Under the pieces are notes generated by a model, which searched no databases, had not been told where the DNA came from, and saw only the letters and a list, made by a program, of their open reading frames with translations. This document shows, one piece after another, positions 15,565 through 29,111 of a stretch of 64,000 bases of DNA; the stretch's first letter is position 1, and each line of letters begins with the position of its first letter. This DNA is from Aneurinibacillus soli (GTDB taxonomy: Bacteria; Bacillota; Bacilli; Aneurinibacillales; Aneurinibacillaceae), in assembly GCF_002355375.1 (NCBI RefSeq), contig NZ_AP017312.1, positions 885,001-949,000 on the forward strand. Reading direction: 5' to 3'. The position numbers and the translations under genes are program-made.

Positions 15565-16017
15565 ATGAAATTGCGTGATGAAATGCCGGAATTTACAGGT
15601 GTGGCTGAGTGGGTAAATGGCAGCGTGGCAAAAGCCGAGCTGGCGGGTGCGCCTGTACTTGTTCATTTCTGGTCGATTAGCTGCCATTCCTGCAAAGAGA
15701 CGCTGCCACAGCTGATTGAATGGCGTGATCAGTACCGGGATAAGGGGCTTCGTGTAATCAGTATTCATATGCCTCGTTCGGAAAAAGACACAGAAGTTGG
15801 CCCTGTTAAAGAAGCGATTCAGCAGTATGGTTTAACGCACCCTGTTGCAATTGATAACAACCATAAAATCGTGGACGCGTATCAAAACCAGTATGTTCCG
15901 GCTTACTACCTGTTCGACGAAGAACAGAAACTCCGTCATTATCAGGCAGGAGAGAAGGGGCTTAGCATGCTTGCGAAACGTTTGAGCCGCGTGATGGGAT
16001 CGGAGGAATTGGCATAA
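15565..16017 (+). CDS. Thioredoxin-like (TlpA/redoxin) protein
   Basis: 150 residues, thioredoxin fold with a CHSC active site ([13 protein letters not shown], about residues 35-47) that would do thiol-disulfide exchange. It has no signal peptide, so it acts in the cytosol, unlike most TlpA/ResA proteins. ATG 15565 follows AAGGAGG; an upstream in-frame start is unlikely. The stop codon overlaps the gcvH start (TAATG), which suggests coupled translation with the glycine-cleavage H protein and perhaps a redox role around lipoyl groups (inference). Confidence 0.88.
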   Translation: MKLRDEMPEFTGVAEWVNGSVAKAELAGAPVLVHFWSISCHSCKETLPQLIEWRDQYRDKGLRVISIHMPRSEKDTEVGPVKEAIQQYGLTHPVAIDNNHKIVDAYQNQYVPAYYLFDEEQKLRHYQAGEKGLSMLAKRLSRVMGSEELA

Positions 16018-16397
16018 TGAATCTACCAACCAATTTGAAATACAGCGAAGAACACGAGTGGGTGCGTGTGGAAGGAAACAAAGCATACATCGGCATTACC
16101 GAATTCGCACAGTCAGAACTCGGTGACATCGTATTTGTAGAGCTTCCGTCTGTTGGGACAGATGTGAAGCAGGACGACCCGTTCGGAAGTGTCGAGTCCG
16201 TGAAAACGGTATCAGAACTGTATGCTCCGGTTAGTGGCAAAGTGATCGAAGTGAACAAGGAGCTTGAGGATTCGCCTGAGCTTGTCAACGAATCACCCTA
16301 TGAGAAAGCGTGGATGATTGCCGTTGAACTGTCTGATCCATCTGAACTGGATAAATTAATGGATGCGGCTGCATACGAAGCGATGACGAAAGAATAA
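16017..16397 (+). CDS. gcvH: Glycine cleavage system H protein
   Basis: 126 residues, the usual length. It carries the aminomethyl group on a lipoyl arm in the glycine cleavage complex; in Firmicutes it is also a hub for lipoyl transfer. The lipoylation site is the Lys in [18 protein letters not shown], about residue 63. The start is fixed by the TAATG overlap with the thioredoxin-like gene and GGAGGAATT upstream. No gcvP or gcvT is in this window. Confidence 0.95.
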   Translation: MNLPTNLKYSEEHEWVRVEGNKAYIGITEFAQSELGDIVFVELPSVGTDVKQDDPFGSVESVKTVSELYAPVSGKVIEVNKELEDSPELVNESPYEKAWMIAVELSDPSELDKLMDAAAYEAMTKE

Positions 16398-16412
16398 AAG
16401 ATTGGTACGATA

Positions 16413-16446
16413 GCAGGAGGAGGCCGCTGTGCCGACTCCTGTTTTT
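16413..16446 (+). terminator. Likely terminator after gcvH
   Basis: CAGGAG and CTCCTG pair around a GC-rich loop, followed by TTTTT. Confidence 0.65.
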
Positions 16447-16471
16447 CATTCTGGTAACAAGGTGGGACGCC

Positions 16472-17023
16472 ATGAGCTTTCACGGACAACATATCCTTCC
16501 AGCCGCCCGCGATATGAAAGATTTTGAGAAAATCCTTGAGAGTCCATATGAGTATGGCGTTTTTCTCGATACGCATATCGCCCGGCTCAAAAGCCTGTAC
16601 AAAGCCGCACACGATGCGAAGAAAAAAATGTTCCTGCATGCGGATCTTGTCCATGGCTTGAAAAATGATGAATACGCAACGGAATACATCTGTCAGGAAT
16701 TCAAGCCTGTCGGTGTCATCTCAACCCGAGCCAATGTTATTTTGAAAGCCCGGCAAAAAGGCGTGCTGGCTATTCAACGTGTATTTTTGCTTGATACAAA
16801 CGCGCTTGAAAAAAGCTATACGCTTCTAGAAAAGACGAAACCAGACTATATTGAGGTGCTGCCAGGTGCGATACCGCATATCATTACCGAGGTGAAGCAG
16901 CGGGCAGGCATTCCTATTTTTGCGGGCGGCTTGATACGGACAAGAGAAGATGTAGAGCGGGCGCTCGCCGCCGGTGCAACAGCAGTAACAACTTCTAATC
17001 GCGAGCTCTGGGATATGTATTGA
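16472..17023 (+). CDS. glpP: Glycerol-3-phosphate-responsive antiterminator
   Basis: 183 residues with the TIM-barrel-like family motifs FLHADLVHGL, GVISTRANVI, PDYIEVLPGAIPHII and AGGLIRTREDV, all along the length. In Bacillus, GlpP bound to glycerol-3-phosphate acts on leader mRNAs to prevent termination ahead of glpFK and glpD. Both targets follow here with leader hairpins at 17082 and 19556. GGTGGG precedes the ATG. The stop codon TGA is part of the cre site for the next promoter. Confidence 0.95.
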   Translation: MSFHGQHILPAARDMKDFEKILESPYEYGVFLDTHIARLKSLYKAAHDAKKKMFLHADLVHGLKNDEYATEYICQEFKPVGVISTRANVILKARQKGVLAIQRVFLLDTNALEKSYTLLEKTKPDYIEVLPGAIPHIITEVKQRAGIPIFAGGLIRTREDVERALAAGATAVTTSNRELWDMY

Positions 17024-17048
17024 CAACGTTTTCATTTTGACATATCAT
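17020..17048 (+). promoter_or_regulatory. glpF promoter with overlapping CcpA (cre) site
   Basis: TTGACA (17020) and TATCAT (17043) are 17 bp apart. TGACAACGTTTTCA (17021-17034) fits the cre consensus TGWNANCGNTNWCA at every position and covers the -35 box. CcpA binding should therefore repress glpFK when a preferred sugar is present. Confidence 0.85.
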
Positions 17049-17081
17049 AGGAAACAAGTTAATACATGTGACGGAGAAATG

Positions 17082-17143
17082 GAGACTCACACGAATGTCC
17101 TTTTTACAAGAAAGGGCGTTTCGTTGTGAGTCTCTTTTTCTTT
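17082..17143 (+). promoter_or_regulatory. GlpP-controlled leader terminator before glpF
   Basis: GAGACTCACACGAA (17082) pairs with TTCGTTGTGAGTCTC (17120-17134), then TTTTTC. It lies between the promoter and glpF and would stop transcription unless GlpP acts. Confidence 0.85.
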
Positions 17144-17177
17144 TGTCTAAAACAAAAAAAGAGAAGGGGACAGTACG

Positions 17178-19503
<2,326 letters not shown>

Positions 19504-19555
19504 TCGGTAACCGTGATATACTAAACATAAGTTAATAAATCGGTTGGAGCTTAGG

Positions 19556-19619
19556 AGAGACCACACTGCGCGATGATGATTCATGAGGATGATCGTCGTG
19601 TATGTTGTGGTCTCTTTTT
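19556..19619 (+). promoter_or_regulatory. GlpP-controlled leader terminator before glpD
   Basis: AGAGACCACAC (19556) pairs with GTTGTGGTCTCT (19604-19615), with an inner GATGATGATT/GATGATCGTC stem, then TTTTT. The sequence resembles the glpF leader hairpin, as expected for a shared GlpP target. Confidence 0.85.
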
Positions 19620-19648
19620 GCGTCCGTATGCCCATAGGAGGAATAAAC

Positions 19649-21322
19649 ATGGCCCAAACATTTTCTGGACGAAAACGTACTGAACAATTGGCTGCAATGA
19701 ATGGACACGTATATGACATGATCATAATCGGCGGTGGGATTACAGGTGCCGGGATTGCGCTGGATGCGACGACGCGTGGGATGAATGTTGCGGTATTTGA
19801 GATGCAGGATTTCGCAGCGGGCACATCAAGCCGCTCCACGAAGCTTGTGCATGGTGGATTGCGGTACCTGAAACAGTTCGAAGTGAAAATGGTGGCGGAA
19901 GTCGGAAAAGAACGAGCGATTGTGTATGAGAATGGACCGCACGTCACAACACCGGAGTGGATGCTTCTTCCCATGCACAAAGGCGGCACATTTGGACCGT
20001 TCAGTACATCAATCGGCCTGCGTGTGTATGACTTCCTCGCCGGAGTAAAACGTTCCGAGCGACGTTCGATGCTGAGTGTAGAGCAGACGCTTGTGAAAGA
20101 GCCGCTTGTGAAACAGGATGGTCTTAAAGGCGGCGGCTATTATGTGGAATACCGGACCGATGATGCGCGTCTGACGATTGAAGTGATGAAAGAAGCTGTG
20201 CACCGTGGTGCTGCGGCGGTTAATTACGCGAAAGTGGATGCGTTCATTTATGATGAAGCAGGCAAAGTAAACGGGGTACGCGTCATTGATTTGCTGACAG
20301 GTACGGAATACGAAGTACACGCGAAAAGAATCGTCAATGCAGCTGGTCCGTGGGTCGATACCCTGCGGGAGAAGGATGGCTCTAGAACAGGCAAGAAGCT
20401 GCAATTATCGAAAGGCGTGCACATTGTTATCGACCAGTCGCGCTTTCCGCTGAAGCAGGCGATTTACTTCGATACACCGGACGGACGCATGGTATTTGCG
20501 ATTCCACGCGATGGGAAGGCGTATGTGGGAACAACAGATACGTTTTATAAGGAGGACGCGGTACATCCAAAAATGACGGTTGCGGACCGTAAGTATGTCA
20601 TTGATGCGATTAACTATATGTTCCCGAGTGTAAAGATTACGGAAGACGATGTTGAATCAAGCTGGGCTGGTGTTCGCCCACTTATTTATGAGGAAGGAAA
20701 ATCCGCTTCTGAGATCTCGCGCAAAGATGAAATCTGGCAGTCTGCATCTGGTCTCATTACGATTGCAGGCGGCAAGCTGACAGGCTACCGCAAGATGGCC
20801 GAGTTAGTCGTGGACCTGGTGGCGAACTTGCTGAAGCAAGAAGGGCAAGGCAGCTACAAGGCGTGCAGTACGAAGCATATGTCGATTTCCGGCGGTGCTG
20901 TCGGCGGCTCGGCAGGGTTTCCGGCATTTGTGCAGCGGAAGGCAGATGAAGGAGTGGGGCATGGTCTAACACGTGAGCAGGCACAGCATCTGGCGCACAT
21001 GTACGGCTCAAACGTTGACCATCTATATGACATCATCGCCAAGCGTGGAGCAGAAGCGCAAGGAGCAGGGCTTGCGCTTGATGTATTTGCGCAGCTTGTA
21101 TATGCGATCGAACAGGAAATGGTCGTGAAGCCGGTTGATTTCTTTATTCGTCGTACAGGTGCATTGTTCTTTACTATTGGCTGGGTGAGGGCATGGAAAA
21201 CCCCGGTCATCGCGTATATGGCCCAATATCTCGGCTGGAGCAATACGGAGGAGCAGATGTACACAGATGAGCTTGAGCAGCGCCTGACAGAGGCTGTCGT
21301 TCCGGTCGATCTACCACAATGA
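19649..21322 (+). CDS. glpD: Aerobic glycerol-3-phosphate dehydrogenase
   Basis: 557 residues, FAD-dependent and membrane-associated. It oxidises glycerol-3-phosphate to dihydroxyacetone phosphate and passes electrons to quinone. The FAD-binding motif [19 protein letters not shown] is near residue 27; [18 protein letters not shown] and the C-terminal domain (about 410-550) are family features. ATG 19649 follows TAGGAGGA; in-frame ATG codons upstream lie inside the leader hairpin. It is its own unit behind the second GlpP leader. Confidence 0.95.
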   Translation: MAQTFSGRKRTEQLAAMNGHVYDMIIIGGGITGAGIALDATTRGMNVAVFEMQDFAAGTSSRSTKLVHGGLRYLKQFEVKMVAEVGKERAIVYENGPHVTTPEWMLLPMHKGGTFGPFSTSIGLRVYDFLAGVKRSERRSMLSVEQTLVKEPLVKQDGLKGGGYYVEYRTDDARLTIEVMKEAVHRGAAAVNYAKVDAFIYDEAGKVNGVRVIDLLTGTEYEVHAKRIVNAAGPWVDTLREKDGSRTGKKLQLSKGVHIVIDQSRFPLKQAIYFDTPDGRMVFAIPRDGKAYVGTTDTFYKEDAVHPKMTVADRKYVIDAINYMFPSVKITEDDVESSWAGVRPLIYEEGKSASEISRKDEIWQSASGLITIAGGKLTGYRKMAELVVDLVANLLKQEGQGSYKACSTKHMSISGGAVGGSAGFPAFVQRKADEGVGHGLTREQAQHLAHMYGSNVDHLYDIIAKRGAEAQGAGLALDVFAQLVYAIEQEMVVKPVDFFIRRTGALFFTIGWVRAWKTPVIAYMAQYLGWSNTEEQMYTDELEQRLTEAVVPVDLPQ

Positions 21323-21379
21323 GTAAGCTTGTTTGATTTTGCACATCCTACTCGTAACTTCAGGAAAGGTGGGATGTGC

Positions 21380-21613
21380 ATGTCAGATGTGAATCGTGTT
21401 GACATCACCGATAAAGTGCGTGGTGAAGTAACGGAAGACTGTATTGTACTAACACTCAATGGCCAGGAAATTGGCCAGCTTCCGTTCAATTCAGCTGACT
21501 GTTGTATGAACGCAGGTTATGCAATCGATCAGCAACGTATTTTTCGGATGGATGTGGCAGATACGGTGTATCATTCAAGCTATGTGGACGGGTGTGACAT
21601 GGGGTGGTGCTAG
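21380..21613 (+). CDS. Hypothetical small Cys-containing protein
   Basis: 77 residues, acidic, with CCMNAGYA in the middle and a CDMGWC C-terminus, so a metal- or redox-related role is possible. I know no family. GGTGGG lies eight nt before the ATG at 21380; an ATG two codons earlier is too close. A hairpin overlapping the stop codon probably ends transcription. Confidence 0.7.
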   Translation: MSDVNRVDITDKVRGEVTEDCIVLTLNGQEIGQLPFNSADCCMNAGYAIDQQRIFRMDVADTVYHSSYVDGCDMGWC

Positions 21614-21631
21614 AGAGCACCTCCCTTTTTT
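21601..21631 (+). terminator. Terminator overlapping a stop codon
   Basis: GTGGTGCT and AGCACCTC pair over a short AGAG loop, then TTTTTT. The stem includes the last codons of the upstream gene. Confidence 0.7.
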
Positions 21632-21725
21632 ACCTGAATTTATTGGTGTTAAAAAGGGATACAGATTGATAGAATAGAATTATAGATAGAGTATTAGCGT
21701 TGCAGTACGCAGAGGAGGAGTCCGG

Positions 21726-22151
21726 ATGAGCTTTTGCTGTGGAGCGAGCATGATTGGTGCACTGGGAAGCCTGCGCCATTATAAGACACAGATTCATAAT
21801 GTCCCGATTTTATACTGTCCAGTATGCAACCGTATTGATGTTCATCCTGATATAGAGGAAGAGTACGATATTCTTGCTGAATATGCACATGCGGATTTGG
21901 CTCCTGAAGTTGATTTCCGTGAATATGTGACAGGTGACAGTGTTGATAAACTTTTTGAGAACTGTGTATCGGTTGATAACGGAAATATTTCACAAGTTTT
22001 GCGTATGCAGATTGATAATGCCCTTGACCTGATGACGATTGCCAAGCAGCTTGACGATAAGGTGTGGAGTGAGGAATTAAAGAACCGATTGAATAAGTTG
22101 AGCCGTCGGTTAAGCCGCTGGGAAGCCCAGAGTAACAAATCCATGCCGTAA
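21726..22151 (+). CDS. Hypothetical protein with zinc-ribbon-like cysteines
   Basis: 141 residues. CC near the N-terminus and YCPVCNR (about residues 30-36) could form a zinc knuckle of the YgiT type. The rest is acidic and helical and ends in a basic amphipathic helix (RLNKLSRRLSRWEA). AGAGGAGGAG precedes the ATG. It is a single-gene unit with a terminator at 22171. No function can be given. Confidence 0.75.
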   Translation: MSFCCGASMIGALGSLRHYKTQIHNVPILYCPVCNRIDVHPDIEEEYDILAEYAHADLAPEVDFREYVTGDSVDKLFENCVSVDNGNISQVLRMQIDNALDLMTIAKQLDDKVWSEELKNRLNKLSRRLSRWEAQSNKSMP

Positions 22152-22170
22152 GACCTGCTTGCCGAATAGG

Positions 22171-22206
22171 AAACCATCGCTCTACAATAGAGTGATGGTT
22201 TTTTGT
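22171..22206 (+). terminator. Rho-independent terminator
   Basis: AACCATCGCTCT and AGAGTGATGGTT pair, followed by TTTTTT. Confidence 0.9.
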
Positions 22207-22224
22207 ATTTGCATACATTTCTCT

Positions 22225-22253
22225 CCCCCCATAAAGTCGGGAGAGTGGGCGAA
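22225..22253 (+). promoter_or_regulatory. Possible SigI-dependent autoregulatory promoter
   Basis: CCCCCC at 22225 and CGAA at 22250 recall the C-rich -35 and CGAA -10 used by SigI-type sigma factors, directly before sigI. Spacing was judged by eye only. Confidence 0.4.
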
Positions 22254-22277
22254 TACATATGAAACGAGGTGAACATC

Positions 22278-23144
22278 GTGTTACTCACGCTTTTCCTGGG
22301 GAAATGGCGCCGAAAATCACAAACTCCCAGGGAGAATGACAACCAGCATCTGTATCAATTAATTGAACGAATACACCAGGGAGAGGATGAGTGGCGCAAT
22401 GAGCTTCTGGAGCAGTATCGGCCCTTTATCGGCACAGCTGTTTCCAAAGTATGCAAGCGATACATTCATCAGTCACAAGATGAGGAATTCAGCATTGGAC
22501 TTGAAGCATTCAATGAAGCGATTACCGGGTATTCCGTAGAGAAAGGAAGCTCGTTCTTGTCTTTCGCTGATCTGGTTATCCGTCGTCGTGTGATTGATTT
22601 TATTCGGAAAAACAGGCAGCGAATATCGATGGTGTCGCTTGATGAATCGGCAGACCCACAAGCTCCTGAATATAATGTATGGGACGTGCAGGCAGCGGTA
22701 GAGCGGCATCAGCTTGAGCAGGAGGCTGAGTATCGGCGGGAAGAAATCTTTCATTACCGCGAACGGTTGCAGCAGTTCGAGATCGAACTCGAAGATCTAC
22801 CGGACTATACACCGCAGCATGCAGACGCCCGCATCAATATGATCCACATTGCTCGCATAATTGCCGAGAAACCGGAACTCCGGCAGTCCTTTCTGGAGAA
22901 GAAAAAAATCCCGGTTAAGTATCTCCTGCAATACATCACCTTCTCGCGCAAGACCGTAGAACGGAACCGCAATTATATTGTGGCCATTACTGTACTTTTT
23001 ATTGAGGATTATCAGTATTTACGCTCCTACATTCAGACAGAGGATATAGAGGGAAAGGGGGAGCCGCGCGATGAAGAAGGGCATCGTGCTCAAGCGGCAG
23101 GATCATTACTGGATTGTGATGACGCCGGACGGGGGATTTCATAG
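22278..23144 (+). CDS. sigI: RNA polymerase sigma factor SigI
   Basis: 288 residues. The order and motifs fit SigI: a region-2-like part with YRPFIGTAVSKVCKRYI, EFSIGLEAFNEAITGY and FLSFADLVIRRRVIDFIRKN (about 45-115), then the SigI-specific C-terminal domain with KTVERNRNYIVAI (about 220-235). In Bacillus it responds to heat and envelope stress, and in clostridia to polysaccharides. I prefer the GTG at 22278, six nt after GAGGTG; the GTG at 22269 is the alternative. The 3' end overlaps rsgI by 74 nt in another frame, and the C-terminal ~25 residues in the overlap look unlike the family. Confidence 0.92.
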   Translation: MLLTLFLGKWRRKSQTPRENDNQHLYQLIERIHQGEDEWRNELLEQYRPFIGTAVSKVCKRYIHQSQDEEFSIGLEAFNEAITGYSVEKGSSFLSFADLVIRRRVIDFIRKNRQRISMVSLDESADPQAPEYNVWDVQAAVERHQLEQEAEYRREEIFHYRERLQQFEIELEDLPDYTPQHADARINMIHIARIIAEKPELRQSFLEKKKIPVKYLLQYITFSRKTVERNRNYIVAITVLFIEDYQYLRSYIQTEDIEGKGEPRDEEGHRAQAAGSLLDCDDAGRGIS

Positions 23145-24258
23145 AATTCCTCCTGACAGCCGTGAAGTGATAGAAGGGGAAGAAATTGAATTTGCCCTGC
23201 CTCAGGAACAACGGGTTCGGACTGTGCGTCGCCCGTGGAGAAATGTAACATATGCAGCGGCGGCTTGCCTGCTACTTTTGTTATCCGGGATACCGCTTTG
23301 GAACATGTTGTTTACGACTGCATATGCCGCTGTTTCCATTGATATTAATCCGAGTTTTGAACTCGAGGTCAACAAACAGTATCAGGTGACGGATCTGCAT
23401 GCGCTAAATAAGGAAGCAGAGGCACTTGCCCCTTCAATTGAGTGGAAGAACAGGGAACTGACCACTGTAACATCTGACATTATTCAAGATGCCCGGCAGA
23501 GTGGTTTCTTGAAGCGGAATCAAGATATTCTTATTGTGCCGGTGGGACTTGATAGTGCGGAAGCGTCTCAGGAAGTGCTTCAGAAGATTGAACAACACGC
23601 ATCTATACTGGCCAAGCAGGGGGGCGAAGGTGTAACCGTTACTCTTATGGAGAGTACAAAGGAAGCCCGCCAGCAAGCGCAGAAGGAAGGAATGTCTGTT
23701 GGGAAATACGCGCTGTATGATTCCGTGCGCCACATGGACCATCCTTTTTCAGTTGACCAGATCAAGAAGTTGAGCATTACCGAGATTTCATCGGCGATTG
23801 GCGGGATAGACCGTGTGCCAAATACAAAGCGTTACACGAATCAGCCCGCACGCAAGCCAGATGCCACACCGAAACCAGCTGCACAACCGGAAGTGAAGAG
23901 TATGAAGTCGACTGTTACCCAGCAGACACGCAAGGAAGCAAAAGCGGATACAAGAAAGAGACATCCAGTATATTCCAAAAAGTCAGATCATACGTCTGCT
24001 ACGCAAGAAAGCGGTCCGAAGACAAAAGTTATTCCGAAAGCTGTGACGGAAGAGACGAAGCATAAGGCGGAAGCGCAAGCGAAGAGAGAATCGGGGCGTA
24101 CAGAGGAAGAGAAAAAGTACAAGTCAGATTACGGCCAGCTTCAGCAGAGACAGAATCAAGACGGGCAGGGTGTTGATGAAGACGAGAGGAAGCGTAATGA
24201 CGCTTACAAAAAAGAGCGGGAGAACAAACAGCCCAATTTCTCAGCGCCGTTTCAATAA
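23071..24258 (+). CDS. rsgI: Anti-sigma-I factor RsgI
   Basis: 395 residues. The N-terminal cytosolic domain (1-55, KKGIVLKRQDHYWIVMTPDG) binds SigI in the family. A single membrane segment follows (about 66-90), then the conserved external domain opening with AAVSIDINPSFELEVNK. The last ~150 residues are Lys/Glu/Gln-rich and low in complexity, in place of the carbohydrate-binding modules seen in clostridial RsgI. GGGGGAG lies within the end of sigI, so production of the two is coupled. A terminator follows at once. Confidence 0.92.
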   Translation: MKKGIVLKRQDHYWIVMTPDGGFHRIPPDSREVIEGEEIEFALPQEQRVRTVRRPWRNVTYAAAACLLLLLSGIPLWNMLFTTAYAAVSIDINPSFELEVNKQYQVTDLHALNKEAEALAPSIEWKNRELTTVTSDIIQDARQSGFLKRNQDILIVPVGLDSAEASQEVLQKIEQHASILAKQGGEGVTVTLMESTKEARQQAQKEGMSVGKYALYDSVRHMDHPFSVDQIKKLSITEISSAIGGIDRVPNTKRYTNQPARKPDATPKPAAQPEVKSMKSTVTQQTRKEAKADTRKRHPVYSKKSDHTSATQESGPKTKVIPKAVTEETKHKAEAQAKRESGRTEEEKKYKSDYGQLQQRQNQDGQGVDEDERKRNDAYKKERENKQPNFSAPFQ

Positions 24259-24271
24259 GGATAACTAGACA

Positions 24272-24308
24272 AACAGCAGCTTGCATCGGGCAGGCTGCTG
24301 TTTTTTTC
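24272..24308 (+). terminator. Terminator of sigI-rsgI
   Basis: AACAGCAGC and GGCTGCTGTT pair, then a run of T's. Confidence 0.9.
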
Positions 24309-24384
24309 GCTAATAATTGCCTGTCTGAAGGACATGCTTAGAATAAGGCCAAAAGCATGCTTGCTGGGTTAGGTATTGCTCAAC

Positions 24385-24607
24385 GTGTGGTGGAGGAGCG
24401 GGATCGGGCGGGGCCTCGTCACTTCGGTACGCTTACAGAGAAGTTAGGACTGTCCGCTCCAGATGCCAGGCGAACTCGCCCACAAAAGATGCCTGCGATG
24501 TATTTGCACAGAAGCATTGTGGGCAAAAGTCCGTTCGCCTGGCCCCTTCCGCTGGGGAGTCGCGTACAGGCGTTCCGTTGCCCCGCCCGATCCCGCTCCT
24601 AGCACAC
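24385..24607 (+). repeat. Structured palindromic element, copy A
   Basis: About 223 bp. The outer arms 24394-24414 and 24580-24600 are perfect 21-bp inverted repeats (GGAGCGGGATCGGGC...). Inner stems AGGCGAAC/GTTCGCCT (24468, 24533) and GCCCACAA/TTGTGGGC (24478, 24517) are also perfect. No protein gene fits the region. It aligns with the reverse complement of copy B over much of its length, with paired changes in the stems. Confidence 0.8.
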
Positions 24608-24749
24608 TTTGGTTAAACACCATCAAGCAATATCAAGACGTTGAGCTTTGCTATGCAGGTAAAAAAATAAGGAAGCTGTCTTTCAAAAATTCAGTGTCTA
24701 TCGAGCAAATCCATTCTGGCGACGAGAGTCTTTTTATAAACCGAAACGT

Positions 24750-24970
24750 TGTGCGGGGAGTGGGAGAAGGGAGGAGCAAGAGAGTGCCTGTACGTGCCTA
24801 CTCAGCGTAGGGAGAACGGCGAACGGGCCTTTGCCCGCAATCCTTCGGCGAATCAGCAGCGTAGGCGTTTCTTTGCGGGCGAGTTCGCCGGGCTCCCGGA
24901 GCGGACAGCTGCCGCTTCCTTGCAAGCGTACCGAAGCGAACGGCTCATCCCTTCGCCCACTCCCTTATCA
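24750..24970 (-). repeat. Structured palindromic element, copy B (inverted)
   Basis: About 220 bp in the opposite orientation to copy A. Outer arms 24756-24772 and 24948-24964 pair with one mismatch in 17. Inner stems CGGCGAAC/GTTCGCCG (24817, 24883) and GCCCGCAA/TTGCGGGC (24833, 24873) match those of copy A with compensating changes. Both copies share the core with CTTCGGTACGCTT. The rest of 24971-25250 shows no gene. Confidence 0.8.
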
Positions 24971-25327
24971 CCATACGTTCTCGATCCACAAAAAAAGCCG
25001 CCCCGCTCGCTTATGGGACAGCCCTCTTTCTGAAATAAGGACACATAGTAGGAATGTACTTCTTGCGGAGCGTAACCGAGTGACAGAGATCTTCTCGTTT
25101 CCGCTTCGCCACTATACTTTGTACAGCCACAATTCCCAAAGTCCTTCATTAACATACCGGCACATAACACTTTCCAAACAATTTTGTTTAAAAAATATGG
25201 CTATATGTCTTTCCTTGATTTTCAACTATGATATACTATATATTAAAAGATGGATTTGTACAATTTGTTTACAATACGTGGCACTCTAATGCCATGTTTA
25301 CCTTGTATAACTGGAGGGAATTCAACT

Positions 25328-26116
25328 ATGGCAGGAACACCGCATTTACAGATAAACGACTTACGCGTCGCAATTGACGATAAACAAATTCTAAAAGGAT
25401 TGAACCTTGAGATTAAGGGTGGCGAAGTACATGCCATTATGGGGCCGAACGGAACGGGTAAATCGACACTTGCCTCCTCCATCATGGGCCATCCGAAATA
25501 TACAGTCACAGGCGGCTCCGTTATTCTTGACGGTGAAGACGTACTGGACATGGAAGTGGACGAGCGTGCACGTAAGGGACTGTTCCTTGCGATGCAGTAT
25601 CCGAGTGAGATTAGTGGCGTAACGAATGCTGACTTCCTCCGTAGTGCCATTAACGCACGCCAGGAAGAAGGCAAAGAGATCTCCCTGATCAAGTTCATTC
25701 GCCAGATGGATAAGCAGATGGAAGCGCTTGAGATGGATTCTTCTTTCTCGCAGCGCTATGTAAATGAAGGCTTCTCTGGTGGGGAGAAGAAACGTAATGA
25801 AATTCTCCAGATGTCGATGATCAAGCCGCGGATCGCGATTCTTGATGAGATTGATTCTGGTCTTGATATTGATGCTTTGAAAGTAGTAGCTCGTGGCGTA
25901 AACGAACTGCGCAGCCCGGAGATGGGTGTGCTGATGATTACCCATTACCAGCGCCTGCTTAACTACATTAAGCCTGACTTCATTCATGTAATGATGCAAG
26001 GACGTATCGTGAAATCAGGTGGTCCGGAGCTTGCACTCAAGCTTGAAGAAAACGGCTATGACTGGATTAAAGAAGAGCTTGGCATTCAGGATGAAACTGT
26101 AGACGCAGAAGCGTAA
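25328..26116 (+). CDS. sufC: Fe-S cluster assembly ATPase
   Basis: 262 residues, ABC-type ATPase of the SufBCD scaffold complex. Walker A GPNGTGKST (about residue 40), signature FSGGEKKRNEI (about 150) and Walker B AILDEIDSGLD (about 175) are intact. GGAGGG lies eight nt before ATG 25328; an earlier in-frame start (25250) would add residues unlike the family. First gene of sufCDSUB, the main Fe-S assembly operon in Bacillales. Confidence 0.97.
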   Translation: MAGTPHLQINDLRVAIDDKQILKGLNLEIKGGEVHAIMGPNGTGKSTLASSIMGHPKYTVTGGSVILDGEDVLDMEVDERARKGLFLAMQYPSEISGVTNADFLRSAINARQEEGKEISLIKFIRQMDKQMEALEMDSSFSQRYVNEGFSGGEKKRNEILQMSMIKPRIAILDEIDSGLDIDALKVVARGVNELRSPEMGVLMITHYQRLLNYIKPDFIHVMMQGRIVKSGGPELALKLEENGYDWIKEELGIQDETVDAEA

Positions 26117-26133
26117 GTAAGGAGGGTACAAAC

Positions 26134-29064
<2,931 letters not shown>

Positions 29065-29111
29065 CATCACGACCATGAGGAGGCGTAGCGCCTCGCAAGG
29101 AGGAACGATCA

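Noticed and set aside
24385-24607. Insertion sequence with transposase
   Set aside because: No transposase frame is present. At ~220 bp it could at most be a non-autonomous element, which is how it is reported.
24385-24970. Protein-coding genes in the palindromic elements (several frames of 60-150 codons)
   Set aside because: The frames run through GC-rich inverted repeats, have no consistent ribosome-binding sites and encode no recognisable protein.
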